Assembly (NCBI RefSeq): GCF_012985465.1
Contig: NZ_JAAQWN010000005.1
Span: forward strand, 248,001-312,000
DNA length: 64,000 nucleotides
Source of the DNA: Pseudomonas sp. WS 5079
GTDB lineage: Bacteria; Pseudomonadota; Gammaproteobacteria; Pseudomonadales; Pseudomonadaceae
Reading direction: 5' to 3'
In this document: piece after piece, positions 33,041 to 42,339 of the stretch
Numbering within the stretch: position 1 is the first letter of the stretch
Layout: the number at the start of each line of letters is the position of its first letter
The notes under the pieces: generated by a model
Seen by the model: the letters and a program-made list of their open reading frames with translations, nothing else
Told to the model about the DNA's origin: nothing
Database searches by the model: none
Made by a program: the position numbers and the translations under genes

Positions 33041-34525
33041 TTACATCACCCACAGATCCACAAATCGATTCACCGGCGTCCCTTCCAGCCGTGCCTGGTC
33101 CTTGCACAGTGCAAAAATCTCAGCGCTGCGCTGCGCGGTGAAGCGTGTCGCCAGGTTGGCCTTGAACTTGTCTTCCAGCAACGGAATGCCATCCGCCCGG
33201 CGCCGACGATGGCCAATCGGGTATTCCACCGCGACCTGTTCGGTGCTCGAACCATCGGTGAAAAACACCTGCACCGCGTTGGCAATGGAACGCTTGTCAG
33301 CTTCCAGGTATTCGCGGCTGTAACGCGGGTCTTCGACGATGACCATTTTTTTGCGTAACTCATCGATGATCGGGTGCGCGGCATGGAATTCATCTTCGTA
33401 CTGCTCGGCCACCAGGTTGCCAAACGCCAGGGGCACGGCGGTCATGTATTGCAGGCAGTGGTCGCGGTCGGCCGCATTAGCCAGTTGGCCGACCTTGGAA
33501 ATGATGCGAATGGCCGACTCGTGGGTGGTGATCACGATGCGCTCGATTTCATGCAAGCGCTGCTTGACCTGCGGGTGCAAGGTGACGGCGGCTTCACAGG
33601 CGGTCTGGGCGTGGAATTCGGCGGGAAAGCTGATCTTGAACAGCACGTTTTCCATCACATAAGTGCCATAGGGCTGGGGCAGGCTGAACGCGCGCTTGTC
33701 CTCAGGCTTGAGGGCCAGGTCCTTGTTGGTGTGGCTGAACAGCACGTCATAAAAACCCCATTGCGGCGCGCTCAACACACCCGGGATGCCCATTTCGCCG
33801 CGCAGGGCGATATCCGCCAGGCGCACGCCACGGCTCGACGCATCCCCCGCCGCCCACGACTTGCGCGACCCGGCATTCGGCGCGTGACGGTAAGTGCGCA
33901 GCGCCTGCCCATCGACAAACGCCTGGGACAACGCCGCCAGCAGTTGCTCACGATTGGCGCCCATCAACTTGGCGCAAACCGCCGTAGAGGCGACTTTGAC
34001 CAGCAGCACATGGTCGAGGCCGACGCGGTTGAAGGAGTTTTCCAGGGCAATCACGCCCTGGATTTCGTGGGCCATGATCATCGCTTCCAGCACCGCGCGC
34101 ACGGTCAGCGGCGCCTCGCCATGGGCCACGCGTTTTTGCGACAGGTGATCGGCAACGGCCAGGATGCCGCCGAGGTTATCCGAAGGATGGCCCCATTCGG
34201 CGGCGAGCCAGGTGTCGTTGTAATCGAGCCAACGCACGATGCAGCCGATGTCCCACGCGGCCTTGACCGGGTCCAGGCGATAGGACGTACCCGGCACCCG
34301 GGCACCGAACGGCACCACTGTGCCTTCGACAATCGGTCCCAAATGCTTGGTGCACTCAGGAAAGCGCAGGGCCAGCAGGCCGCAGCCGAGGGTGTCCATC
34401 AGGCAGTTGCGGGCGGTGTCCAGGGCGTCCCGTGAGTCGATGCGGTAGTTGAGGACGTAATCGGCGATGTCCTGCAAAACCTGATCATAGTCGGGGCGGT
34501 TGTTCTGGTCGACGTTGGCGCTCAT
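33041..34525 (-). CDS. prpD: 2-methylcitrate dehydratase
   Basis: 494-residue MmgE/PrpD-family enzyme that dehydrates 2-methylcitrate in propionate catabolism. Family segments include [83 protein letters not shown] and the C-terminal [15 protein letters not shown]. It is the last gene of the prp operon, separated from prpF by a 231-base spacer containing a REP doublet. AcnD/PrpF in the same operon offer the alternative iron-sulfur route, so PrpD may be partly redundant, as in other Pseudomonas. Confidence 0.96.
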   Translation of the reverse strand: MSANVDQNNRPDYDQVLQDIADYVLNYRIDSRDALDTARNCLMDTLGCGLLALRFPECTKHLGPIVEGTVVPFGARVPGTSYRLDPVKAAWDIGCIVRWLDYNDTWLAAEWGHPSDNLGGILAVADHLSQKRVAHGEAPLTVRAVLEAMIMAHEIQGVIALENSFNRVGLDHVLLVKVASTAVCAKLMGANREQLLAALSQAFVDGQALRTYRHAPNAGSRKSWAAGDASSRGVRLADIALRGEMGIPGVLSAPQWGFYDVLFSHTNKDLALKPEDKRAFSLPQPYGTYVMENVLFKISFPAEFHAQTACEAAVTLHPQVKQRLHEIERIVITTHESAIRIISKVGQLANAADRDHCLQYMTAVPLAFGNLVAEQYEDEFHAAHPIIDELRKKMVIVEDPRYSREYLEADKRSIANAVQVFFTDGSSTEQVAVEYPIGHRRRRADGIPLLEDKFKANLATRFTAQRSAEIFALCKDQARLEGTPVNRFVDLWVM

Positions 34526-34638
34526 GGCAGTACTCCAAAATAGGTGGGTGTGTTCCTTCCTCAGGCTCAGGGTTGGTCGTTTGTGGCAGGTCTGAATGCC
34601 TGCTCTCGTACATAAATCCAGAGGCCGCTGACGCTCCC

Positions 34639-34728
34639 TTGTGGGAGCGGGCTTGCCCGCGATAGCGCTGGATCAGTTGGTATCTGCGTGACTGACACGC
34701 CGCAATCGCGGGCAAGCCCGCTCCCACA
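34639..34728. repeat. REP doublet between prpF and prpD
   Basis: Left arm from 34639-34640 to 34663 and right arm 34705-34728 are perfect 24-base inverted copies with core GGAGCGGGCTTGCCCGCGA. Located inside the prp operon, it could form a long mRNA hairpin that affects prpD expression or protects upstream mRNA. Confidence 0.9.
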
Positions 34729-34756
34729 CAAGCCCACTCACACATGGGGGCCGGCT

Positions 34757-35947
34757 TTAGAATGCGTCGCCGGGCACGCGCACGTAGCCTTCCATCAAGA
34801 CCCGTGCACTGCGGCTCATGATGGCCTTCTTCACCACCCATTCGCCGTTGACCTGGCTGGCCTCTGCGCCCACGCGCAAGGTGCCGGACGGATGCCCGAA
34901 GCGCACCGCATTGCGTTCCACACCGCCCGCCGCGAGGTTGACCAGTGTCCCGGAAATCGCCGCCGCCGTGCCAATCGCCACCGCGGCCGTGCCCATCATC
35001 GCGTGGTGCAGCTTGCCCATGGACAGCGCCCGCACCAGCAGGTCCACATCGCCGGCCTTGATCGCCTTGCCACTGGAGGCCAGGTAATCCGCAGGCTTGG
35101 CCACGAACGCCAGCTTCGGTGTGTGCTGGCGCTGGGCCGCTTCGTCCAGGTGCTTGATCAGGCCCATGCGCAACGCCCCATGGGCCCGCACTGTCTCGAA
35201 CATGGCCAGGGCTTTCGGATCGCTATTGATCGCGCCTTGCAGCTCGGTGCCGGTGTAGCCGAGGTCTTGCGCGTTGATAAAAATCGTCGGGATCCCCGCG
35301 TTGATCAGCGTCGCCTTGAAGGTGCCGACACCCGGCACTTGCAGGTCGTCGATCAGGTTGCCGGTGGGGAACATCGAACCGCCGCCGCCCTCTTCTTCGG
35401 CTGCCGGGTCGAGGAATTCCAGTTGCACTTCGGCCGCCGGGAAGGTCACGCCATCCAGCTCGAAGTCGCCGGTTTCCTGCACCGCGCCGTCGGTGATCGG
35501 CACATGGGCGATGATGGTCTTGCCGATATTCGCCTGCCAAACCCGCACCACGGCCACGCCGTTAGAGGGGATACGCGCAGCGTCCACCAGGCCAGCACTG
35601 ATGGCGAATGCACCCACCGCTGCCGACAGGTTGCCGCAGTTGCCGCTCCAGTCGACAAAAGGCTTGTCGATGGACACCTGGCCAAACAGGTAGTCCACGT
35701 CATGCTCGGCGCGGGTGCTCTTGGCGAGGATCACGGTTTTGCTGGTGCTCGACGTGGCACCGCCCATGCCGTCGATCTGCTTGTCATAGGGGTCGGGGCT
35801 GCCGATCACCCGCAGCAGCAGGGCATCGCGCGCCGCCCCCGGGACCTGGGCCGATTCGGGCAAGTCCTTGAGGTTGAAAAACACGCCCTTGCTGGTGCCG
35901 CCACGCATGTAGGTGGCGGCGATCTTGATTTGCGCTACGTGTGTCAT
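34757..35947 (-). CDS. prpF: 2-methylaconitate cis-trans isomerase PrpF
   Basis: 396-residue diaminopimelate-epimerase-fold protein that works with AcnD by isomerising 2-methylaconitate. The start IAATYMRGGTSKGVFF, then DGMGGATSSTSKTVIL, DWSGNCGNLSAAVG and PTIFINAQDLGYTGTELQG are typical. The conserved Lys of GGTSKG and Cys in GNCGN are present. It starts 11 bases after acnD on the minus strand and is probably translated from the same mRNA. Confidence 0.95.
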   Translation of the reverse strand: MTHVAQIKIAATYMRGGTSKGVFFNLKDLPESAQVPGAARDALLLRVIGSPDPYDKQIDGMGGATSSTSKTVILAKSTRAEHDVDYLFGQVSIDKPFVDWSGNCGNLSAAVGAFAISAGLVDAARIPSNGVAVVRVWQANIGKTIIAHVPITDGAVQETGDFELDGVTFPAAEVQLEFLDPAAEEEGGGGSMFPTGNLIDDLQVPGVGTFKATLINAGIPTIFINAQDLGYTGTELQGAINSDPKALAMFETVRAHGALRMGLIKHLDEAAQRQHTPKLAFVAKPADYLASSGKAIKAGDVDLLVRALSMGKLHHAMMGTAAVAIGTAAAISGTLVNLAAGGVERNAVRFGHPSGTLRVGAEASQVNGEWVVKKAIMSRSARVLMEGYVRVPGDAF

Positions 35948-35958
35948 GGTTATCCTCT

Positions 35959-38553
35959 TCAGGCGGTCGCCGCCGATTCCAGGAAGTCCTGGGCAAAACG
36001 CTGCAACACGCCGCCCGCCTCGTAGATCGACACTTCTTCGGCGGTGTCCAGGCGGCAGGTCACTGGCACTTGGACACGTTCGCCATTCTTGCGGTTGATC
36101 ACCAGGGTCAACTGCGCACGCGGGGTGCGCTCGCCGATTACGTCATAGGTTTCGCTGCCATCGATCTGCAGAGTCTTGCGGTCGGTGCCCGGCAAAAATT
36201 CCAGGGGCAGCACGCCCATGCCCACCAGGTTGGTGCGGTGGATGCGTTCGAAGCCTTCGGCGGCAATCGCTTCCACACCCGCCAGGCGCACGCCCTTGGC
36301 CGCCCAGTCGCGGGACGAACCCTGGCCGTAGTCGGCGCCGGCAATGATGATCAGCGGCTGCTTGCGCTCCATGTAGGTTTCGATGGCTTCCCACATCCGC
36401 GTGACCCGGCCTTCCGGTTCGATGCGCGCCAGGGAACCCTGCTTGACCTTGCCGTTTTCCTGGACCATTTCATTGAACAGCTTGGGGTTGGCAAAGGTCG
36501 CGCGCTGGGCGGTCAGGTGGTCGCCACGGTGCGTTGCATAGGAGTTGAAGTCGACTTCCGGCAAGCCCATTTTCGCCAGGTATTCGCCGGCGGCGCTGTC
36601 GAGCATGATCGCGTTGGACGGCGACAAGTGGTCAGTGGTGATGTTGTCCGGCAGCACCGCCAGCGGGCGCATGCCCTTGAGCGGACGCGCACCGGCCAGG
36701 GCGCCTTCCCAGTACGGCGGACGACGGATGTAGGTGCTTTGCGGGCGCCAGTCGTATAGCGGGGTGACTTTCGGGCCGGTGTCTTCATGGATCGCGAACA
36801 TCGGGATGTAGACCTGGCGGAACTGCTCAGGCTTGACCGATGCCTTGACCACCGCGTCGATTTCTTCGTCGCTCGGCCAGATGTCCTGCAGGCGGATTTC
36901 CTTGCCGCTCGCGTCCAGGCCCAGTACGTCTTTTTCGATATCGAAACGGATGGTGCCGGCAATCGCGTAGGCCACCACCAGCGGTGGCGACGCCAGGAAC
37001 GCTTGCTTGGCGTACGGGTGGATGCGCCCGTCGAAGTTGCGGTTACCCGAGAGCACGGCGGTGGCGTACAGGTCGCGGTCAATGATTTCTTGCTGGATCA
37101 CCGGGTCGAGTGCACCGGACATGCCGTTGCAGGTGGTGCAGGCGAAGGCAACGACGCCAAAACCCAACTGCTCCAACTCGCTGGTCAGCCCGGCTTCGTC
37201 GAGGTACATGGCCACGGTTTTCGAACCCGGGGCCAGGGATGACTTGACCCACGGCTTGCGGGCCAGCCCCAGCTTGTTGGCATTGCGCGCCAGCAGGCCG
37301 GCGGCGATCACGTTGCGCGGGTTGCTGGTGTTGGTGCAACTGGTAATGGCAGCGATGATCACCGCGCCGTCGGGCATTTGCCCCGGCACGTCGTCCCATT
37401 GCCCGGAAATGCCCTTGGCCGCCAGGTCGCTGGTAGCCACACGTGCATGCGGGTTGCTCGGGCCGGCCATATTGCGCACGACGCTGGACAGGTCAAAGCT
37501 CAGGCCACGCTCGTATTGCGCCCCCTTGAGGTCATCGGCCCACAGGCCGGTGTGCCGTGCGTACTGCTCGACCAGGGCGACTTGTTCGTCTTCGCGACCG
37601 GTGAGCTTGAGATAGGCGATGGTCTGCGCGTCGATGTAGAACATCGCCGCCGTGGCGCCGTATTCCGGTGCCATGTTGGAGATGGTGGCGCGGTCGCCCA
37701 GGGTCAGGGCCGAAGCGCCTTCACCGAAGAACTCCAGCCAGGCACCGACGACTTTCTGCTGGCGCAGGAACTCGGTCAGGGCCAGCACCATGTCGGTGGC
37801 GGTGATGCCCGGTTGCAGCTTGCCCGTCAGTTCGACGCCAACGCTTTCCGGCAGGCGCATCCACGACGCGCGGCCAAGCATCACACTCTCGGCTTCCAGG
37901 CCGCCGACGCCAATGGCGATCACGCCCAGGGCGTCGACGTGGGGGGTGTGGCTGTCGGTGCCGACGCAAGTATCCGGGAAGGCCACGCCGTCACGCACCT
38001 GGATCACCGGGGACATTTTCTCCAGGTTGATCTGGTGCATGATGCCGTTGCCCGGCGGGATCACATCGACGTTCTTGAAGGCCTTTTTGGTCCACTCGAT
38101 AAAGTGGAAACGGTCTTCGTTGCGGCGGTCTTCGATGGCGCGATTTTTCTCGAAGGCCTGTGGGTCAGAACCACCGGCCTCGACCGCCAGGGAGTGGTCG
38201 ACGATCAGTTGGGTCGGCACCACCGGGTTGACCTGGGCCGGGTCCCCCCCTTGCAGGGCGATGGCATCACGCAGGCCGGCGAGGTCCACCAGGGCGGTCT
38301 GGCCGAGGATGTCATGGCATACCACACGGGCCGGGAACCAGGGAAAGTCGAGGTCGCGCTTGCGTTCGATCAACTGGCTCAGGGACGCGTTGAGCGTCGC
38401 CGGGTCGCAGCGGCGCACCAGGTTTTCGGCGAGCACGCGGGAGGTGTAGGGCAGCGTGGCGTAGGCACCGGGGGTGATGGCCTCGACAGCCGCACGGGCG
38501 TCGAAGTAATCCAGGCGGCTGCCGGGGAGCGGTTTGCGAAATTCAGTGTTCAT
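35959..38553 (-). CDS. acnD: Fe/S-dependent 2-methylisocitrate dehydratase AcnD
   Basis: 864-residue aconitase-superfamily enzyme dehydrating 2-methylcitrate to 2-methylaconitate. The [4Fe-4S] ligands are in AITSCTNTSNP and VAFACTTCNGMSG; catalytic regions include DSHTPHVDALG, GNRNFDGRIHPY, and the C-terminal swivel domain with GADYGQGSSRDWAAKG. Presence of prpF next door distinguishes AcnD from AcnA. The ATG at 38553 gives MNTEFRKPLPGSRLDYFD; an upstream reading would run through the REP doublet and is rejected. Confidence 0.96.
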   Translation of the reverse strand: MNTEFRKPLPGSRLDYFDARAAVEAITPGAYATLPYTSRVLAENLVRRCDPATLNASLSQLIERKRDLDFPWFPARVVCHDILGQTALVDLAGLRDAIALQGGDPAQVNPVVPTQLIVDHSLAVEAGGSDPQAFEKNRAIEDRRNEDRFHFIEWTKKAFKNVDVIPPGNGIMHQINLEKMSPVIQVRDGVAFPDTCVGTDSHTPHVDALGVIAIGVGGLEAESVMLGRASWMRLPESVGVELTGKLQPGITATDMVLALTEFLRQQKVVGAWLEFFGEGASALTLGDRATISNMAPEYGATAAMFYIDAQTIAYLKLTGREDEQVALVEQYARHTGLWADDLKGAQYERGLSFDLSSVVRNMAGPSNPHARVATSDLAAKGISGQWDDVPGQMPDGAVIIAAITSCTNTSNPRNVIAAGLLARNANKLGLARKPWVKSSLAPGSKTVAMYLDEAGLTSELEQLGFGVVAFACTTCNGMSGALDPVIQQEIIDRDLYATAVLSGNRNFDGRIHPYAKQAFLASPPLVVAYAIAGTIRFDIEKDVLGLDASGKEIRLQDIWPSDEEIDAVVKASVKPEQFRQVYIPMFAIHEDTGPKVTPLYDWRPQSTYIRRPPYWEGALAGARPLKGMRPLAVLPDNITTDHLSPSNAIMLDSAAGEYLAKMGLPEVDFNSYATHRGDHLTAQRATFANPKLFNEMVQENGKVKQGSLARIEPEGRVTRMWEAIETYMERKQPLIIIAGADYGQGSSRDWAAKGVRLAGVEAIAAEGFERIHRTNLVGMGVLPLEFLPGTDRKTLQIDGSETYDVIGERTPRAQLTLVINRKNGERVQVPVTCRLDTAEEVSIYEAGGVLQRFAQDFLESAATA

Positions 38554-38623
38554 CGTCAGGACTCGGTCACGGTAGTTACAGAAGGAAGACCTGTACCGAC
38601 CCAGAATTGGAATGAGGTCAAAA

Positions 38624-38713
38624 TGTGGGAGCGGGCTTGCTCGCGAATGTGGTGTGTCATTCAACACATTCAGTGACTGTTACCCCGCATTCGCGAGCAA
38701 GCCCGCTCCCACA
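38624..38713. repeat. REP doublet between prpC and acnD
   Basis: Arms 38624-38649 and 38688-38713 are perfect 26-base inverted copies with core GGAGCGGGCTTGCTCGCGAATG, a sequence variant of the doublet at 34639-34728. It lies within the prp operon spacer. Confidence 0.9.
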
Positions 38714-38755
38714 CTTCTGATTCGGTTACCAATTCGGGATTGTCGGTCTCCTCAT

Positions 38756-39883
38756 TCAGCGACGTTCGATTGGCACGAACTTGCGCTGCTCGACGCCGAT
38801 GTACTCGGCGCTTGGACGGATGATGCGGTTGTTGGCACGCTGCTCGAACACATGCGCCGCCCAGCCGGTGAGGCGCGAGCAGACGAAGATAGGCGTGAAC
38901 AGCTTCGTCGGGATGCCCATGAAGTGGTACGCCGAGGCATGGTAGAAGTCGGCGTTGGGGAACAGTTTTTTCTGTTCCCACATGGTTTTGTCGATGGCTT
39001 CGGAGACCGGGAACAGCACCTTGTCGCCCACTTCATCGGCGAGTTTTTTCGACCAGCCCTTGATCACTTCATTACGCGGGTCGTTGTCTTTATAGATCGC
39101 GTGGCCAAAGCCCATGATCTTGTCCTTGCGCTCCAACATGCCAAGGGTGCCTTTCACGGCTTCTTCGGCCGAGGAGAAACGCTCGATCATTTCCATCGCC
39201 GCTTCGTTGGCGCCGCCATGCAGCGGGCCGCGCAGCGAGCCGATGGCGGCGGTGACGCAGGAATATAAGTCGGACAGGGTCGAGGCACACACACGAGCGG
39301 TGAAAGTCGAGGCGTTGAACTCGTGCTCGGCGTACAGGATCAGCGACACGTTCATGACTTTTTCGTGCAGCGGGCTCGGCTTCTCGCCGTGCAGCAGGTG
39401 CAGGAAATGCCCACCGATGCTCGGCTCGTCGGTCACGCAGTCGATGCGCTTGCCGTCATGGCTGAAGCGGTACCAGTAGCACATGATCGCCGGGAACGCG
39501 GCCAGCAGGCGGTCGGTGACATCGCGCTGCACGCTGAAGTCTTGTTCCGGCTCGATGTTGCCGAGGAACGAGCAACCGGTGCGCATCACGTCCATCGGGT
39601 GGGCGTCGGCGGGGATGCGCTCCAGTACTTCCTTGAGCGCCTGGGGCAGGTCACGCAGCTTGCTCAGCTTGGCGCTGTAGGCCGCCAGCTCGGCCTTGCT
39701 CGGCAATTCGCCGTACAACAGCAGGTAGGCGACTTCTTCAAACTGCGCGTCGGCGGCCAGTTCACGCACGTCGTAGCCGCGATAGGTCAGGCCGGCACCG
39801 GCCTGGCCCACGGTGGACAGTGCCGTCTGCCCGGCCACCTGGCCACGCAGGCCGGCGCCACTGAGTACTTTTGCTTCAGCCAT
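38756..39883 (-). CDS. prpC: 2-methylcitrate synthase
   Basis: 375-residue citrate-synthase-family enzyme condensing propionyl-CoA with oxaloacetate. Family signatures are TYRGYDVRELA, HPMDVMRTGCSFLG, HEFNASTFTARVCASTLSD, the catalytic-His region GPLHGGANEAAMEMIE and MGFGHAIYKDNDPR. The C-terminal FVPIERR is typical of PrpC. The short length distinguishes it from the roughly 430-residue GltA. It is second gene of the operon, 41 bases after prpB. Confidence 0.96.
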   Translation of the reverse strand: MAEAKVLSGAGLRGQVAGQTALSTVGQAGAGLTYRGYDVRELAADAQFEEVAYLLLYGELPSKAELAAYSAKLSKLRDLPQALKEVLERIPADAHPMDVMRTGCSFLGNIEPEQDFSVQRDVTDRLLAAFPAIMCYWYRFSHDGKRIDCVTDEPSIGGHFLHLLHGEKPSPLHEKVMNVSLILYAEHEFNASTFTARVCASTLSDLYSCVTAAIGSLRGPLHGGANEAAMEMIERFSSAEEAVKGTLGMLERKDKIMGFGHAIYKDNDPRNEVIKGWSKKLADEVGDKVLFPVSEAIDKTMWEQKKLFPNADFYHASAYHFMGIPTKLFTPIFVCSRLTGWAAHVFEQRANNRIIRPSAEYIGVEQRKFVPIERR

Positions 39884-39924
39884 GGTTCTTCTCCAATTTT
39901 GTAGTTATCTGGGAGGCGCTGCGC

Positions 39925-40818
39925 TTATTTCTTGGCGGCGAACAGCGCGTCGAGCTTCTGCTCGAAGGTGTGGTAGTCAATGCGATCGTAAAGCTCCATG
40001 CGGGTTTGCATGGTGTCGATCACGTTCTGTTGGGTGCCGTCGCGACGGATCGCGGTGTAGACGTTCTCGGCGGCCTTGTTCATGGCGCGGAATGCCGACA
40101 ACGGGTACAGCACGATGGAAACATCGGCAGATTTCAACTGTTCGGTGGTGTACAGCGGCGTCGCGCCGAATTCCGTGATGTTGGCCAGGATCGGCGCCTT
40201 CACACGGGAGGCGAACAGCTTGTACATCTCCAGCTCGGTGATGGCCTCGGGGAAGACCATGTCGGCGCCGGCCTCGATGCACGCGGCAGCGCGTTCCAGG
40301 GCAGACTCCAGGCCTTCCACGGCCAGGGCGTCGGTGCGCGCCATGATCACGAAGCTGTCATCGGTGCGGGCATCCACGGCAGCCTTGATGCGGTCGACCA
40401 TTTCCTGCTGCGAGACGATTTCCTTATTCGGGCGATGGCCGCAGCGCTTGGCGCCCACCTGGTCTTCGATATGGATCGCGGCGGCGCCGAACTTGATCAT
40501 CGACTTGACGGTACGCGCCACGTTGAACGCCGAGGAACCGAAACCGGTGTCTACGTCCACCAGCAGCGGCAGGTCGCATACGTCGGTGATCCGGCGCACG
40601 TCGGTCAGCACGTCATCCAGGCCGGTGATGCCCAGGTCCGGCACACCCAGGGAGCCCGCGGCGACACCGCCACCAGACAGGTAAATGGCCTTGAAACCGG
40701 CGCGCTTGGCCAGCAAGGCATGGTTGGCGTTGATCGCGCCAACCACTTGCAGCGGGTGTTCGCTGGCTACCGCATCACGGAAACGCTGGCCTGGGGTGCT
40801 GTTTTTATCGGAACTCAT
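39925..40818 (-). CDS. prpB: 2-methylisocitrate lyase
   Basis: 297-residue isocitrate-lyase-superfamily enzyme splitting 2-methylisocitrate into pyruvate and succinate. Motifs: [51 protein letters not shown] with the active-site KRCGH loop, and [19 protein letters not shown]. It overlaps the GntR regulator stop by four bases, so regulator and enzyme are cotranscribed from one promoter upstream of the regulator. Confidence 0.97.
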   Translation of the reverse strand: MSSDKNSTPGQRFRDAVASEHPLQVVGAINANHALLAKRAGFKAIYLSGGGVAAGSLGVPDLGITGLDDVLTDVRRITDVCDLPLLVDVDTGFGSSAFNVARTVKSMIKFGAAAIHIEDQVGAKRCGHRPNKEIVSQQEMVDRIKAAVDARTDDSFVIMARTDALAVEGLESALERAAACIEAGADMVFPEAITELEMYKLFASRVKAPILANITEFGATPLYTTEQLKSADVSIVLYPLSAFRAMNKAAENVYTAIRRDGTQQNVIDTMQTRMELYDRIDYHTFEQKLDALFAAKK

Positions 40819-41525
40819 GACTCACCTCTCGAGGGGGCGCCGTCGGGGAAGTGACGGGCGATATTGCGTTTGGAAGCGCCGATATGACGGCGCATCAACA
40901 ACTCGGCCAGTTCACCGTCGCGATCGGCAATCGCGTCAAGAATGCGGTGATGCTCGGCAAATGCCTGGCGTGGACGATTGGGGGTGGCGGAGAACTGGAT
41001 GCGGTACATGCGCACCAACTGATACAGCTCGCCGCACAGCATCTGGGTCAAGGTGCGGTTACGCGCGCCCTGGATGATCCGGTAGTGAAAGTCGAAGTCG
41101 CCTTCCTGCTGGTAATAGCCAACACCGGCCTGGAACGCAGCATCGCGCTCGTGGGTGTGCAGGACCTGGCGCAGTTCCTCGATTTCTGCGTCGCTCATGC
41201 GCTCGGCGGCCAGGCGGCAGGCCATGCCTTCGAGGGACTCGCGGATTTCGTAGAGTTCCACCAATTCCGCCTGGCTCAGGGACACCACCCGCGCGCCGAC
41301 ATGGGGCACGCGCACCAGCAGGCGCTGGCCTTCCAGGCGGTGGATCGCCTCGCGCAACGGGCCACGGCTGATGCCGTAGGTGCGCGCCAGCTCAGGTTCA
41401 GAGATCTTGCTGCCGGGGGCTATCTCGCCCTTGACGATGGCGGCCTGGATACGACGGAAGACGTTCTCGGACATCGTCTGGGAATCGTCCTGCCCTGCCA
41501 CCGGAATTTCCAGCTGATCCAGCAT
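40815..41525 (-). CDS. GntR/FCD-family regulator of the methylcitrate operon
   Basis: 236-residue repressor-type regulator with an N-terminal GntR winged helix ([49 protein letters not shown]) and a C-terminal FCD ligand-binding bundle ([34 protein letters not shown] with a metal-type Dxx[17 protein letters not shown]). It is first in the operon and overlaps prpB by four bases. Two copies of the palindrome ATTGTCGACA(AT) flank its own promoter region, suggesting autoregulation. Ligand is probably 2-methylcitrate or 2-methylisocitrate. Start chosen at 41525 (MLDQLEIP); a start 24 bases upstream is possible. Confidence 0.93.
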   Translation of the reverse strand: MLDQLEIPVAGQDDSQTMSENVFRRIQAAIVKGEIAPGSKISEPELARTYGISRGPLREAIHRLEGQRLLVRVPHVGARVVSLSQAELVELYEIRESLEGMACRLAAERMSDAEIEELRQVLHTHERDAAFQAGVGYYQQEGDFDFHYRIIQGARNRTLTQMLCGELYQLVRMYRIQFSATPNRPRQAFAEHHRILDAIADRDGELAELLMRRHIGASKRNIARHFPDGAPSRGES

Positions 41526-41526
41526 G

Positions 41527-41611
41527 ATTGTCGACACCTTTAAAAGCAATGCCGCAAAAACTAGCCAATCAGCCCCTGATAGTCAAAGAATAAATGCACA
41601 TTGTCGACAAT
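41527..41611. promoter_or_regulatory. Candidate GntR operators upstream of prp operon
   Basis: ATTGTCGACA at 41527-41536 and the perfect palindrome ATTGTCGACAAT at 41600-41611 sit 73 bases apart upstream of the regulator start. ATTGTcgACAAT-type dyads fit FadR/FCD-subfamily operators. The first begins two bases from the regulator ATG. The prp promoter should lie between or just above them. Confidence 0.7.
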
Positions 41612-41797
41612 CGTCTAATAATCCGCCCTGCACGCGACAAGGCATGGCCGGCTGCCAGCGCTGGCGCCAGAAAACCTTCATGTTAGAATGCCCGCCGCAT
41701 TTGCCTGACATCTCCGGATGAAAAGGCGCACGAGGGAGCTTGCGCAGCAATGCCAGTCGCCTTGAATCAAACATCGCACTGCACCGCCTCAGGATCT

Positions 41798-42334
41798 ATG
41801 AGACTCAAGCCCTTCCCCCTATTGTTCTGCCTACTGATGTTTCCGGGCCTTGGCATCGCTGCCGAGAAGACGGTTTACGGCCTCAATGAATACGCCAAGC
41901 TGGCGGGCATTGACCTGGAAGTCGCCGCCAAGCTCGACACCGGCGCCAAGACTGCGTCCTTGAGTGCCCGGGATATCAAGCGCTTCAAGCGCAATGGTGA
42001 GTCCTGGGTCCGCTTCTACCTGGCCATCGACACCGCCCATTCGCACCCCATCGAGCGCCCCCTGGCCCGCGTCAGCAAGATCAAGCGCCGCGCCGGCGAC
42101 TACGACCCCGATGAGGACAAGAACTACACCGCCCGTCCGGTGATTGCCCTGGACATCTGCATGGGCACCGCTTTACGCAGCATCGAAGTGAACTTGACTG
42201 ACCGCAGCGCCTTCCAATATCCGCTGCTGATCGGCTCCGAAGCCTTGAAACGCTTTGATGCGCTGGTCGACCCCAGTCTTAAATACGCAGCGGGCAAACC
42301 TGCCTGCGCCACCGACGCTCATACCGCCGAGTAA
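41798..42334 (+). CDS. Exported retropepsin-like protein (RloA / DUF785 type)
   Basis: 178-residue protein with a signal peptide (about 1-22, ending GLGIAAE) and a retropepsin-like domain with catalytic DTG in AAKLDTGAKTASLSA (about residue 49), then LARVSKIKRR, PVIALDICMG and FQYPLLIGSEALK. Such proteins are often annotated as ATP-dependent zinc or RimK-associated proteases but carry the aspartic-protease DTG. It is followed after five bases by a membrane protein and an ATP-grasp ligase gene, a set that recurs in many proteobacteria. A periplasmic peptide-trimming role is likely but unproven. Confidence 0.82.
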   Translation: MRLKPFPLLFCLLMFPGLGIAAEKTVYGLNEYAKLAGIDLEVAAKLDTGAKTASLSARDIKRFKRNGESWVRFYLAIDTAHSHPIERPLARVSKIKRRAGDYDPDEDKNYTARPVIALDICMGTALRSIEVNLTDRSAFQYPLLIGSEALKRFDALVDPSLKYAAGKPACATDAHTAE

Positions 42335-42339
42335 TTCCA

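Noticed and set aside
37378..38676. Plus-strand reading frame (432 codons) opposite acnD
   Set aside because: Antisense shadow of acnD that runs into a REP doublet; no domain seen.
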